18,309 nt of DNA from an uncultured Gilliamella sp. (GTDB lineage: Bacteria; Pseudomonadota; Gammaproteobacteria; Enterobacterales; Enterobacteriaceae): positions 1 to 18,309 of the forward strand of contig CALYQY010000046.1 of NCBI GenBank assembly GCA_945291235.1. The letters run 5' to 3'. The notes under the pieces were generated by a model, which did not search any database, was not told the DNA's origin, and saw only the letters and a list, made by a program, of their open reading frames with translations. The translations under genes were made by a program, and so were the position numbers. This document shows, piece by piece, positions 1 to 10,193 of this stretch; positions within the stretch are counted from its first letter, which is position 1; the number at the start of each line of letters is the position of its first letter.

Positions 1-1703
<1,703 letters not shown>

Positions 1704-1711
1704 GGTTAGGC

Positions 1712-1741
1712 ATTTTCCACCAATATGAATTGGTGGAAAAT
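1712..1741. terminator. Perfect hairpin between convergent priA and comEA-like gene
   Basis: A 13-base perfect inverted repeat (ATTTTCCACCAAT and its complement) encloses a 4-base loop. It starts 8 bases after the priA stop and ends 4 bases before the comEA-like stop on the other strand. Its symmetry and position suggest a bidirectional terminator. Neither strand has a clear U tract after the stem, so it may act as an mRNA 3'-end stabiliser as much as a terminator. Confidence 0.65.
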
Positions 1742-1745
1742 AATA

Positions 1746-2051
1746 TCACAACGCTATTTTCCCGATGTTTTTATCAAGAGTGGCTTGCCCGATACCAGAG
1801 ACTTCTTTAAGTTGTTCAACCGATACAAATGGTCCAAATTTTTCACGATATTCAACAATTTTTTGAGCTTTACTTAATCCAATTCCTGTTAATATTTTTG
1901 TCAGTTCTTGCGCTGAGGCAGTATTAATATTAACTTGAATGGTCTGCTTTTGTTCTTGCTTAACGGGTGATATTGGCGTTGGTTCCGCTAAACTGATTGA
2001 TGAAAAGATAAAAGACGATAGTAAAATACCAAATAAAGAAATTCGTTTCAT
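1746..2051 (-). CDS. Secreted helix-hairpin-helix DNA-binding protein, ComEA/YbaV family
   Basis: A 101-residue protein. Residues 1-22 form a Sec signal peptide (MKR, hydrophobic core, SLA before E23). A short linker rich in P, Q and K follows, then the ComEA-type double helix-hairpin-helix at about 40-99, with INTASAQELTKILTGIGLSKAQKIVEYR and VEQLKEVSGIGQATL as the two GIG hairpins. ComEA proteins bind double-stranded DNA in the periplasm during natural transformation. In E. coli the equivalent is ybaV, next to ppiD, the same neighbourhood as here. The start has a good ribosome binding site (AGAGG, 8-base spacing). It is separated from upstream ppiD by a terminator, so it probably has its own promoter. 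Family assignment is firm; a role in DNA uptake is inference, since no other competence gene is in view. Confidence 0.88.
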   Translation of the reverse strand: MKRISLFGILLSSFIFSSISLAEPTPISPVKQEQKQTIQVNINTASAQELTKILTGIGLSKAQKIVEYREKFGPFVSVEQLKEVSGIGQATLDKNIGKIAL

Positions 2052-2073
2052 ATAATTAACCTCTAAAATAGTT

Positions 2074-2091
2074 ACGCAATTAAATTTGCGT
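2074..2091. promoter_or_regulatory. Palindrome upstream of the comEA-like gene
   Basis: ACGCAA and TTGCGT arms are separated by TTAAAT, 23 to 40 bases upstream of the start codon. It could be an operator or a small leader hairpin. It is not a CRP site and does not fit the CRP-S pattern (TGCGA-N6-TCGCA) known from competence genes, because the half-sites face the other way. Confidence 0.3.
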
Positions 2092-2144
2092 TAGCACTAT
2101 CTCATTTAATTTAATGAAACGATTTAACTTGTTATAAAAATGAG

Positions 2145-2166
2145 AAAAGCCACACAAGTGGCTTTT
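2145..2166 (-). terminator. Intrinsic terminator after ppiD
   Basis: Read on the minus strand, a 9-base-pair stem (AAAAGCCAC / GTGGCTTTT) with a 4-base loop is followed by a T-rich stretch (TTTTCTCATTTTT). It lies 38 bases beyond the ppiD stop, where it would end the ppiD transcript before the comEA-like gene. Confidence 0.75.
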
Positions 2167-2203
2167 AGTTTTAACAGTGTCTATATCAAATTTTCGATGT
2201 ATA

Positions 2204-4048
2204 TCACAAATTTGAGTTTGGCATAATTTCAATTTTTGCTCTAGAACGCATATCCGTAGCTAAAGAATTATAGGTATTTTGCAAATAATAACGCAGTAAA
2301 TAAGATGAAACATCTTGCCACTCACCATCTTTAACTTGTGTTAATACCGTGATATAAGCATCATGTTTATTGATGTATTCAACCCCATAGACACGTTTAT
2401 CGGTTGCCGAAGGAACTAAATTAAACACCATATCAACCACTTTTCTATCAAGTTCATTAGAATCTCTTTTCAAGGTATAATTGGTAGAAAATTGTACTTG
2501 TTTTGATGTGCCTTTTTCATTTAACTCTTTCACAATATCATCCACTGTTGATTTAAAACGACTATCAACAATATCATCATAAAGTTTTTGATGTATTTCG
2601 TTTTTTACCTCTTCAAATGAAGCAATTCCTTCAGGTTTATAATCGACAACTTGAATGATAAAATCTGACATGTCTAAATCTCGTCCTACAGGTATTATTT
2701 CTGAAATTTTACCCGTCACTTTATCATCAGCAATCATGTCGCTACTAAATATGACATCTCGTACTTCTGGATAACGAGCAATTGAACTTGCATCATTATA
2801 ATAAGTCCAATCTGTTTCTTTAACGTCTAAACCAGCCTCTTTAGCTATCGCATCGAAATCGGTAGAATGGTTAACTAGCGCTGACTTCATTTTATCTTCA
2901 GCATTTTCAAAATGTTGTTGAATTTTATTTTCTTGAAGCTTGGTCTTAATTTGGTATTTTGCATAATCATAATCCATAGATTTAGCTTTTTGTAAATCAT
3001 CTAGTTTGACAATGACATAACCACCTTCGACTTGTATTGGTTTAGAAACTTCACCAATATTGTGTAAATTTGCCTGTTTAAAAGGTTGTGGTAAATCATC
3101 ATTATCAGCAAACCAACCTAGTGAACCATTTTTGCCATAAGGAGAAACATCTTCATTCTGATTAATATTCTTCAATACTGTTGAAAATTCGGTTCCCGAT
3201 GATAGGTCTTTGACGATATCTTCAGCTTGATTATAGTCTTTTACAAAAATCACACTAAACGATTTTTTGGCAGGATAGGTATATTCCTTTAGGTTATCAT
3301 TAAATTCTTTTTTAATGTCTTTATCATCAATACTGATAGTGTTTAGATAATCTTGCTTAGAATTTGCTATGTATTTAAATTTAACTCTTTCCTTTCTAAA
3401 AAAAGAATTTTTATGCTCATCATAGTATTTTTGCTCATCTTCAGTCGTAATATTGACATCATCCATTTTGACAATAGAAGAACTGATTGGCGCGGCATAA
3501 ATAGTTCTTGTTTGATCAAGTAATTGTGAAAAATCAGAATCATTTGGTACAACAAAATCACTATAGATTAATGAACTGATAAGCTGTTGTCGCTGTGCAG
3601 CTGCTCTAATAGACTCCGCATAAGCCTCTGGTGTAAAGTTATTTGCCGCAAGAAGATTTAAATATTTTTGATTACTAAACTTTCCGTTTTCAAAAAATTC
3701 CTTTTGCTTGCTAATCATTTCTTTTAAACGATCGTCACTAATATTAAGGTTGAGCTCTTTAGATAATTGGTAAGCGAGATAGTTATTAATTTGATCAGCA
3801 AGAACATCTCGACGAATTTGTTTAATAAAAGTGCTATCACCCATCGCTCTTGATGATTCTGCACTAGCCTGAGCCTCAAATTGCGCTCGACTAATCCCTT
3901 CACCATCCACTTTCGCTATATATATTTGTTCATCACGTGCACTATTACCGCCACTGAACACGCCGGTAAAAATAAAACTTATAATAATTATAGCGAATAT
4001 AATTTTAACAGCTACATGGTTTGCAGCTGCTCGGATTGTTTCCATCAT
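2204..4048 (-). CDS. ppiD: Periplasmic folding chaperone PpiD (parvulin-like)
   Basis: PpiD is an inner-membrane-anchored periplasmic chaperone that sits at the SecYEG exit and helps newly translocated proteins. The product has 614 residues against 623 in E. coli. It starts MMETIRAAANH, like the family's MMDSLRTAAN, has one membrane segment at about 13-31, a SurA_N-like chaperone region (about 40-160), and a parvulin-type domain at about 262-352 (from KKSFSVIFVK through YGKNGSLGWF to GGYVIVKLDD). PpiD's parvulin domain is usually catalytically weak. The start was kept at the first of two adjacent ATGs, by homology; a GGAG lies 11 bases upstream, slightly far. A terminator ends lon upstream and another ends ppiD downstream, so it is probably a single-gene unit with the extended -10 promoter noted separately. 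In E. coli ppiD follows hupB, which is absent here. Confidence 0.95.
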   Translation of the reverse strand: MMETIRAAANHVAVKIIFAIIIISFIFTGVFSGGNSARDEQIYIAKVDGEGISRAQFEAQASAESSRAMGDSTFIKQIRRDVLADQINNYLAYQLSKELNLNISDDRLKEMISKQKEFFENGKFSNQKYLNLLAANNFTPEAYAESIRAAAQRQQLISSLIYSDFVVPNDSDFSQLLDQTRTIYAAPISSSIVKMDDVNITTEDEQKYYDEHKNSFFRKERVKFKYIANSKQDYLNTISIDDKDIKKEFNDNLKEYTYPAKKSFSVIFVKDYNQAEDIVKDLSSGTEFSTVLKNINQNEDVSPYGKNGSLGWFADNDDLPQPFKQANLHNIGEVSKPIQVEGGYVIVKLDDLQKAKSMDYDYAKYQIKTKLQENKIQQHFENAEDKMKSALVNHSTDFDAIAKEAGLDVKETDWTYYNDASSIARYPEVRDVIFSSDMIADDKVTGKISEIIPVGRDLDMSDFIIQVVDYKPEGIASFEEVKNEIHQKLYDDIVDSRFKSTVDDIVKELNEKGTSKQVQFSTNYTLKRDSNELDRKVVDMVFNLVPSATDKRVYGVEYINKHDAYITVLTQVKDGEWQDVSSYLLRYYLQNTYNSLATDMRSRAKIEIMPNSNL

Positions 4049-4087
4049 TTCTAAAGATTCTCCATAAAACCAATAATTAATTTGGCA

Positions 4088-4096
4088 AGTATAGCA
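4088..4096 (-). promoter_or_regulatory. Extended -10 promoter for ppiD
   Basis: On the minus strand TGCTATACT is an extended -10 element (TG-n-TATACT, 5 of 6 to consensus) about 40 bases upstream of the ppiD ATG and downstream of the lon terminator. No good -35 stands 16-18 bases before it, which extended -10 promoters can tolerate. Confidence 0.5.
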
Positions 4097-4132
4097 TATT
4101 TACTAAAATAGGCTATTGTCAGAATGTTAAGC

Positions 4133-4163
4133 AAAAAAAAGATCAACATGCGTTGATCTTTTT
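4133..4163 (-). terminator. Strong intrinsic terminator after lon
   Basis: A 12-base-pair stem (AAAAAGATCAAC and its complement) with a 4-base loop, followed on the minus strand by eight T residues in a row including the stem end. It begins 14 bases after the lon stop. The plus strand also ends in a T run, so it may work both ways. Confidence 0.88.
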
Positions 4164-4176
4164 GAAATTTTGATAA

Positions 4177-6612
4177 TTAATTTAATCGAGCTGGCACTTC
4201 AACATTCCCTTTTACTTTTTTAATCGCCTTTTTAGTCGGTTGTTTTAAAGTAAGTTTATTGGTAACAGGTTCCATTCCAAATGGGTTATTTTGAAGTGCT
4301 ACGGTTATAACATCATCAATCCATTTTACAGGTATAATTTCAACTTCAGATTTAACATTGTCTGGGATGTCTTCCAGATCTTTGACATTATCCATTGGAA
4401 TTAACACAGTTTTAATGCCACCACGATGTGCTGCAAGAAGCTTTTCTTTCAAACCACCAATTGGTAACACTTCTCCACGCAATGTGATCTCACCTGTCAT
4501 TGCAACATCAGAACGAACAGGATTACCCGTTAATGTTGATATTAATGAAGTACACATAGCAATGCCTGCACTTGGACCATCTTTTGGTGTCGCACCATCT
4601 GGCACGTGCACATGAATATCACGTTTTTCATAAAAATCACTATTGATACCCAATTTCTCCGCTCGAGAACGAACAACTGTTAATGCAGTTTGAATGGACT
4701 CTTGCATAACATCACCTAATGATCCAGTATAGGTAAGTTTTCCTTTACCTGGAACACTGACAGATTCAATAGTTAACAAATCACCACCGACCTCTGTCCA
4801 GGCAAGTCCAATAACTTGTCCTATTCGGTTTTCATTATCCGTTTTTCCATAATCGAAACGTTGCACGCCTAAGAACTCTGCTAAATTAGCTTGCGTGACT
4901 TTCACTTTTTTCAATTTACTATCTAGCGCTAATTGTTTAACAACTTTGCGACAAATTTTGGCTATTTCACGCTCTAAACTTCGCACACCTGCTTCACGAG
5001 TATAATAACGAATAATACCGATAATGGCAGAATCTTCAATGTCAATTTCTTTTGATTTTAAGCCATTATTTTCAATCTGTTTAGCAATTAGATGTTGTTT
5101 AGCAATATTCAATTTTTCGTCTTCTGTGTAACCAGAAAGTCGAATCACTTCCATTCTATCAAGTAATGGAGCAGGAATATTCATTGAATTTGCCGTTGCA
5201 ACAAACATCACATCGGATAAATCATAGTCAACTTCCAAATAGTGATCACTAAATGCATTATTTTGCTCTGGATCAAGAACTTCTAATAAGGCAGAAGCAG
5301 GATCACCACGCATATCAGATGCCATTTTGTCAATCTCATCTAATAAGAATAATGGATTTTTAACCCCAACTTTAACCATACGTTGAATTAATTTACCCGG
5401 CATAGAACCGATATAAGTACGTCGATGTCCACGTATTTCTGCTTCATCACGTACACCACCTAAAGCCATTCGGACATACTCTCGCCCTGTTGCTTTAGCT
5501 ATTGACTGACCAAGCGAAGTTTTACCAACACCTGGTGGCCCAACTAAACATAAAATAGGGCCTTTTACTTTATTGACTCGTCCTTGCACAGCTAAATACT
5601 CTAAAATTCGGTCTTTGACTCTCTCAAGTCCATAATGATCCTTATCTAGAATCTTTTGAGCAGCTTCAATATCTTTTTTCACTTTACTTCGTTTATGCCA
5701 AGGAACTTGTAACATCCAATCAATATAACCACGTACCACGGTCGCTTCCGCTGACATTGCTGGCATCATCTTAAGTTTATTAAGTTCAGCCATAGCTTTT
5801 TCTGTGGCTTCTTTTGGCATTTTTGCTTTAGTGATTTTGGTTTTTAACTCTTCAAACTCATCAGGTTTATTATCAATATCACCTAATTCTTTATGAATAG
5901 CTTTGATTTGTTCATTTAAGTAATATTCTTTCTGCGCTTTTTCCATTTGTTGTTTAACACGCTGACGAATATTTTTTTCAACTTGCAACAAATCGATTTC
6001 AGCTTCCATCATTGCAATAAGCAATTCGAAACGTTTTTCTAAATCAGCTGTGACTAAAATTTGTTGTTTTTGATCCACTTTCAAAAATAGCGTTGCCGCA
6101 ATAGAATCTGATAATTGTGAAGGTTCTTTTATTAAACGAATTGAATCAACCACTTCTTGTGTGATTTTTTTGTTGAGTTTTGAATATTCTTCAAAATTAG
6201 ATAATACAACGCGGACAAGCGCTTCATTGAGATCTTGAGCGCGTTTTTTCTCACTAAGTGGTTTAATATTAGCAATTAAAAAGTCATCATCATTTTGATC
6301 AACAATATCAACTATTTTAGCTCGCTCTACGCCTTCGACTAAAACTTTCACTGTGCCATCTGGCAATTGGAGTAATTGTAGAATATTTGCTATCGTGCCA
6401 ATTTCATATAAATCTTCAATATCTGGATCATCTTGCGATGGATTTTTTTGGGTAACAAGAAAAACTTGCTTATCCATTTCCATTGCACTTTCAAGGCAAC
6501 GTATAGATTTATTTCGTCCTACAAAGAGAGGGATCACCATGTGTGGGAACACAACAACATCACGTAATGGTAAAATAGGCATAATCATTGATTTAGTTTG
6601 TTTTGTTTTCAT
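4177..6612 (-). CDS. lon: ATP-dependent protease Lon
   Basis: Lon is a homohexameric cytoplasmic AAA+ serine protease that degrades misfolded and short-lived regulatory proteins. The 811-residue product contains the N-terminal substrate-binding domain (PILPLRDVVVFPHMVIPLFVGR from residue 12), the coiled-coil QVEKNIRQRVKQQMEKAQKE region, Walker A GPPGVGKT at about 358-365, Walker B FLLDEIDK, and the protease domain with the catalytic serine in PKDGPSAG (about S681) and the lysine in GGLKEKLLAAHRGG (about K724). Compared with E. coli (784 residues) it has 2 extra residues near 125 and a lysine-rich C-terminal tail of about 25 residues ending VPARLN. The start has an AGAGA-type ribosome binding site. 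A sigma-32-like promoter lies just upstream, and a strong terminator follows, so heat-inducible single-gene expression is likely. Identity is certain. Confidence 0.98.
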   Translation of the reverse strand: MKTKQTKSMIMPILPLRDVVVFPHMVIPLFVGRNKSIRCLESAMEMDKQVFLVTQKNPSQDDPDIEDLYEIGTIANILQLLQLPDGTVKVLVEGVERAKIVDIVDQNDDDFLIANIKPLSEKKRAQDLNEALVRVVLSNFEEYSKLNKKITQEVVDSIRLIKEPSQLSDSIAATLFLKVDQKQQILVTADLEKRFELLIAMMEAEIDLLQVEKNIRQRVKQQMEKAQKEYYLNEQIKAIHKELGDIDNKPDEFEELKTKITKAKMPKEATEKAMAELNKLKMMPAMSAEATVVRGYIDWMLQVPWHKRSKVKKDIEAAQKILDKDHYGLERVKDRILEYLAVQGRVNKVKGPILCLVGPPGVGKTSLGQSIAKATGREYVRMALGGVRDEAEIRGHRRTYIGSMPGKLIQRMVKVGVKNPLFLLDEIDKMASDMRGDPASALLEVLDPEQNNAFSDHYLEVDYDLSDVMFVATANSMNIPAPLLDRMEVIRLSGYTEDEKLNIAKQHLIAKQIENNGLKSKEIDIEDSAIIGIIRYYTREAGVRSLEREIAKICRKVVKQLALDSKLKKVKVTQANLAEFLGVQRFDYGKTDNENRIGQVIGLAWTEVGGDLLTIESVSVPGKGKLTYTGSLGDVMQESIQTALTVVRSRAEKLGINSDFYEKRDIHVHVPDGATPKDGPSAGIAMCTSLISTLTGNPVRSDVAMTGEITLRGEVLPIGGLKEKLLAAHRGGIKTVLIPMDNVKDLEDIPDNVKSEVEIIPVKWIDDVITVALQNNPFGMEPVTNKLTLKQPTKKAIKKVKGNVEVPARLN

Positions 6613-6647
6613 ATTGTTCTCTCTGGTAATACAAACTTATTAGGTAG

Positions 6648-6675
6648 ATATTGGGATTGTTTTGAGATATTCAAG
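6648..6675 (-). promoter_or_regulatory. Heat-shock (sigma-32 type) promoter for lon
   Basis: On the minus strand CTTGAA is followed after exactly 14 bases by CCCAATAT. The sigma-32 consensus is CTTGAA with 11-16 bases to CCCCATnT, and the E. coli lon heat-shock promoter, as I recall it, also uses a 14-base spacer. The -10 ends 35 bases before the lon ATG, giving a leader of roughly 28 bases. Confidence 0.75.
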
Positions 6676-6776
6676 CCTATTTTATTATTGTTTAAAACAT
6701 ATTATTCCTTAAAAGCCTTGACGAATTCAATCACTCATAATGTTTAGTTTTACTTATACAATTTTTTCATCAGTAT

Positions 6777-6796
6777 ACTGCCACTTTCATGGCAGT
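6777..6796 (-). terminator. Hairpin after clpX, weak terminator candidate
   Basis: A 7-base-pair stem (ACTGCCA / TGGCAGT) with a 6-base loop begins 13 bases after the clpX stop. It has the right place for a terminator, but the minus-strand continuation (ATACTGATGAAAAAA) has no T tract, so readthrough into lon is possible. Confidence 0.4.
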
Positions 6797-6808
6797 TTAT
6801 TTCTATCA

Positions 6809-8074
6809 TTAAGCTAAAAGTTTCGTGTTATCTCGATACACTAGCTTAGGTGGTTGAGATTTTTCAACCGTGTCTTGTTCAACAATCACTTGTTTAATAT
6901 TTTTTTCTGATGGTAAATCATACATCGTATCTAATAAAATATTTTCAACAATCGAGCGTAAACCACGCGCCCCTGTTTTACGTTGCATCGCTTTGACGGC
7001 TATGGCGTCTAAAGCTTCTTTAGAAAACTCAAGATCTACACCATCTAAATCAAACAATGCTTGATATTGTTTAGTTAATGCATTTTTAGGTTCAGTCAAT
7101 ATACTGATTAGCGCATCTTTATCCAGTTCAGATAGTGTACCAATCACAGGTAACCGTCCAATAAATTCTGGAATTAAGCCAAATTTCACTAAATCTTCAG
7201 CTTCGATTTGGGCTAACAGTTCAGATTCAGAAGCTTTTTGCTTGGTACTTTTAACATCAGCGCCAAAACCGATTCCTGTATTAGTTGAAACACGATTTTC
7301 AATGACTTTATCCAAGCCACTAAATGCGCCACCACAAATAAATAGGATTTTTGATGTATCAACTTGTAAAAATTCTTGTTGAGGATGTTTACGTCCCCCT
7401 TTAGGTGGAACGGATGCAACCGTACCTTCAATAATTTTTAACAATGCTTGTTGAACACCTTCGCCCGACACATCCCGTGTGATTGATGGATTATCTGATT
7501 TTCGTGAAATTTTATCAATTTCATCTACATAAATAATACCACGTTGCGCTTTTTCAACGTCGTAATCGCAATTTTGTAGTAATTTTTGAATAATATTCTC
7601 AACATCTTCGCCCACATAACCCGCTTCCGTTAGCGTTGTGGCATCGGTCATTGCAAAAGGAACATCCAGATATCGAGCCAATGTTTCAGCTAATAATGTC
7701 TTTCCACTACCTGTTGGTCCAATTAATAAAATATTACTTTTACCTAATTCAACATCTCTCGGATTAGAATAGTTGCGTAACCTTTTATAATGATTGTAAA
7801 CCGCTACAGATAATACTTTTTTGGCGCGATCTTGACCAATAACGTACTCATCAAGATGTGCACGAATTTCATGAGGAGTTGGTAAAGGTTTACTGATAAA
7901 CTCTTCATGGGAAAGAAAGTTTTTAGTTTCCTCTTTCAAGATATCATTACACAAACCAATACATTCGTTGCAAATATAAATAGATGATGGCCCTGCAATG
8001 AGTTTACGAACTTCATGCTGACTCTTACCACAAAAAGTACAATAAAGTAATTTTTCGGAATTTGTTTTATTCAC
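6809..8074 (-). CDS. clpX: ATP-dependent Clp protease ATP-binding subunit ClpX
   Basis: ClpX is the hexameric AAA+ unfoldase that feeds tagged substrates into ClpP. Chosen start GTG at 8074 (421 residues), because AGGTGG sits 5 bases upstream; a GTG three codons earlier at 8083 (424 residues, the E. coli length) is only 3 bases from its possible binding site. Numbering from 8074: N-terminal zinc-binding domain with Cys 12, 15, 35, 38; Walker A GPTGSGKT about 119-126; pore loop GYVG about 152-155; Walker B IIYVDE; RKH loop about 228-230; IGF loop for docking to ClpP about 268-270; sensor-2 KTGARGLR. Only 24 bases separate it from clpP upstream, so the two are surely cotranscribed. Identity is certain; only the start is open. 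Confidence 0.97.
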   Translation of the reverse strand: MNKTNSEKLLYCTFCGKSQHEVRKLIAGPSSIYICNECIGLCNDILKEETKNFLSHEEFISKPLPTPHEIRAHLDEYVIGQDRAKKVLSVAVYNHYKRLRNYSNPRDVELGKSNILLIGPTGSGKTLLAETLARYLDVPFAMTDATTLTEAGYVGEDVENIIQKLLQNCDYDVEKAQRGIIYVDEIDKISRKSDNPSITRDVSGEGVQQALLKIIEGTVASVPPKGGRKHPQQEFLQVDTSKILFICGGAFSGLDKVIENRVSTNTGIGFGADVKSTKQKASESELLAQIEAEDLVKFGLIPEFIGRLPVIGTLSELDKDALISILTEPKNALTKQYQALFDLDGVDLEFSKEALDAIAVKAMQRKTGARGLRSIVENILLDTMYDLPSEKNIKQVIVEQDTVEKSQPPKLVYRDNTKLLA

Positions 8075-8098
8075 TTTAACCACCTACCTAGTCTGTTA

Positions 8099-8701
8099 TT
8101 AAGATCGTTTACTGTATATGGCATCCACTAAACCATATTCAACCGCTTTTTCAGCAGACATAAAGTTATCACGATCTGTATCTCTTTCAATCACGCTAAT
8201 ATCTTGACCTGTATGCATCGCCATAATTTTATTTAATCGACTTTTAACCTGTAAAATTTCTTGAGCATGAATTTGTATATCAGAAGCTTGACCTTGAAAA
8301 CCGCCTAATGGTTGATGGATCATCACTCGAGCATTAGGCAAGCAGTAACGTTTTCCTTTTGTACCGGCAGTTAGAAGTAAAGACCCCATTGAACAAGCTT
8401 GGCCTAAACAAATAGTGCTAACATCAGGTTTGATAAATTGCATCGTATCATAGATTGCCATTCCTGCTGTTACTACACCACCAGGTGAATTGATATAGAG
8501 ATGAATATCTTTTTCAGGATTTTCGGCTTCTAAAAATAGCATTTGAGCAATAATTAAATTAGCCATGTTATCTTCAACTTGACCTGTTAAAAATATAATC
8601 CGCTCTTTCAATAAACGTGAATATATATCATAAGCCCTCTCTCCACGAGAACTTTGCTCAACCACCATTGGTATAACACTCATAAATGGTTCCAAAGGCA
8701 T
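8099..8701 (-). CDS. clpP: ATP-dependent Clp protease proteolytic subunit ClpP
   Basis: ClpP forms the double-heptamer serine protease chamber served by ClpX (and ClpA). The product has 200 residues against 207 in E. coli. The catalytic triad is Ser104 (GQACSMGS), His129 (VMIHQP) and Asp178 (DRDNF), with the oxyanion/substrate segment INSPGG at 70-75. The conserved mature start (E. coli ALVPMVIEQ) corresponds to SVIPMVVEQ after Met7, so the self-cleaved propeptide would be only 7 residues rather than 14. The ATG has a strong ribosome binding site (AGGAG, 7 bases). It follows tig by 89 bases containing a hairpin and precedes clpX by 24 bases. Confidence 0.98.
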   Translation of the reverse strand: MPLEPFMSVIPMVVEQSSRGERAYDIYSRLLKERIIFLTGQVEDNMANLIIAQMLFLEAENPEKDIHLYINSPGGVVTAGMAIYDTMQFIKPDVSTICLGQACSMGSLLLTAGTKGKRYCLPNARVMIHQPLGGFQGQASDIQIHAQEILQVKSRLNKIMAMHTGQDISVIERDTDRDNFMSAEKAVEYGLVDAIYSKRS

Positions 8702-8725
8702 TTTTATCTCCTAATTAAACAAAAT

Positions 8726-8754
8726 AGCCCAAACAGATAATCCTTATTTGGGCT
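8726..8754 (-). promoter_or_regulatory. Hairpin in the tig-clpP junction (clpP leader)
   Basis: On the minus strand AGCCCAAA pairs with TTTGGGCT around 13 bases that can form a small inner stem (ATAA/TTAT). The tail is ATTTTG, a poor U tract, so it is at best a partial terminator. Its 3' foot is 24 bases before the clpP ATG. A closely related hairpin stands 30 bases before the tig ATG. Confidence 0.6.
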
Positions 8755-8790
8755 TTAAAGTAATTTTTTTAAACTGAATAAAACTGCTAA

Positions 8791-10092
8791 TTAAGCCATT
8801 TGCTGATTCATTAATTCAGAAAATGAAGAATTTTTATCAGTTACTTTTGCACTAGCTAATAACAGATCAACAACTTGATCTTCTAGCGCTACAGAACGGA
8901 TATTGTCCATCGCTTTTTTATCTTTGCGGTAATATTCTATCACTTCTTTAGGATCTTCATAAGCCGTTGCTATTTCATCAATCAATGTTTGCACACGAGC
9001 CTCATCAGCTTTAAGTTTATTACTTTCAATGATTTCACTGAATAATAATCCAATACTGACACGTCGTTTTGCTTCAGCTTCAAATAACTCTTTTGGTAGT
9101 TCCATTGGTTGTTTCATGTTGCCACCAAAACGTGATAAAGCCTGTTGACGTAATACATCAACTTCACGATCGATTAACGCAGTTGGAACGTCAATTTCAT
9201 TATTTTTAACCAATCCATCGATAACTTGTGATTTGATTTTGTTACGAATTGTCGCATTAAGTTCACGTGTCATATTTTTACGAACTTCAGCGCGTAAACT
9301 TTCGATTGTTCCATCAGCAATACCAAAACGTTTAATAACATCTTCAGTCAGCTCAGGAAGTTCAAGCTCTTCAACTTTTGTCAATGTTGCAGCAAATACA
9401 GCTGGTTTACCTTTCAAGTTTTCAGCGTGATAATCTTCCGGGAAGGTTACATTAATATCAAACGAATCACCTGCTTTATGCCCAATAATCGCATCTTCAA
9501 AACCGGGGATCATTCGACCTTGTCCTAAAACTAATGCAAAATCATTAGCTTTTCCACCTTCAAACTCTTCTCCATCTACTTTACCCACAAAATCTAAAGT
9601 CACTCGATTTTGTTCGCCTGCAGCTTGTTCTGTTACTTTCCAAGTACCTTGTTGTTTACGTAGTGTTTCAATCATAGTTTCAACATCTGCATCGACAACT
9701 TCTGCAACAGGTTTTTCAACTTCAATTTTATCTAAATCTTTAACTTTAACGTCAGGATAAACTTCGAATTCAACGTTAAATGTGTAATCTTCTCCATTTT
9801 TATATTCTTTAGGAGTATAAGTTGGAGCACCAGCTGGATTTAATTTTTCTTGAATAATCGCATCAATAAAACTTTTTTGCATTAATTCACTTAATGCTTC
9901 TTGTAAAATTGAAGCACCGTAACGCTGTTCAACAAGTTTTAAAGGCACTTTTCCTTTACGGAAACCATCAATACGAACTTTTTTAGCCGTATTAACTAAT
10001 TCTTTATCAATAGCTTTTTTAATATTTTCAGCTTTAATAGTAATTGACAAACGTCGACCTAAACCTTGTGTTGTTTCTACCGAAACTTGCAT
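8791..10092 (-). CDS. tig: Trigger factor, ribosome-associated chaperone
   Basis: Trigger factor binds ribosomal protein L23 (uL23) at the exit tunnel and shields nascent chains. The 433-residue product (E. coli 432) has the ribosome-binding signature GFRKGKVP at 43-50 in the N-terminal domain (about 1-115), an FKBP-type prolyl isomerase domain at about 150-247 ([31 protein letters not shown]), and the helical C-terminal substrate cradle. Its ATG has GAGG 7 bases upstream. It heads the tig-clpP-clpX group, the standard gammaproteobacterial order. It has its own promoter overlapping the end of lpxD and a leader hairpin. Its upstream neighbour here is lpxD, rather than bolA as in E. coli. Confidence 0.98.
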   Translation of the reverse strand: MQVSVETTQGLGRRLSITIKAENIKKAIDKELVNTAKKVRIDGFRKGKVPLKLVEQRYGASILQEALSELMQKSFIDAIIQEKLNPAGAPTYTPKEYKNGEDYTFNVEFEVYPDVKVKDLDKIEVEKPVAEVVDADVETMIETLRKQQGTWKVTEQAAGEQNRVTLDFVGKVDGEEFEGGKANDFALVLGQGRMIPGFEDAIIGHKAGDSFDINVTFPEDYHAENLKGKPAVFAATLTKVEELELPELTEDVIKRFGIADGTIESLRAEVRKNMTRELNATIRNKIKSQVIDGLVKNNEIDVPTALIDREVDVLRQQALSRFGGNMKQPMELPKELFEAEAKRRVSIGLLFSEIIESNKLKADEARVQTLIDEIATAYEDPKEVIEYYRKDKKAMDNIRSVALEDQVVDLLLASAKVTDKNSSFSELMNQQMA

Positions 10093-10122
10093 CTTTATAC
10101 CTCGGAATTATTGAATATATTC

Positions 10123-10156
10123 AGCCCATAAATAAATCATCAATGATATTTGGGCT
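10123..10156 (-). promoter_or_regulatory. Leader hairpin upstream of tig
   Basis: On the minus strand AGCCCA pairs with TGGGCT around an interior that can extend the stem imperfectly (AAATATCA / TGATTTATTT). The 3' foot is 30 bases before the tig ATG. No T tract follows, so it should stay in the tig 5' leader. Its 5' arm AAGCCCAAATA is identical over 11 bases to that of the hairpin before clpP. Confidence 0.55.
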
Positions 10157-10157
10157 T

Positions 10158-10193
10158 AAAAAAATTATAAAATAGGTTGGCATTATACCGACC
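10158..10193 (-). terminator. Terminator of the uppS-lpxD operon
   Basis: On the minus strand GGTCGG and CCAACC form a stem with one mismatch around a 7-base loop, followed by TATTTTATAATTTTTTT. It starts 9 bases after the lpxD stop. The stem is short, so termination may be incomplete. The loop is also the -10 element of the tig promoter. Confidence 0.5.

Noticed and set aside
2074..2091. CRP-S (competence regulon) site before the comEA-like gene
   Set aside because: The palindrome has CGCAA...TTGCG arms, the reverse arrangement of TGCGA-N6-TCGCA.
4358..4615. Plus-strand open frame of 85 codons inside lon
   Set aside because: It is antisense to the conserved protease domain of Lon and mirrors its codon pattern; no ribosome binding site or recognisable protein.
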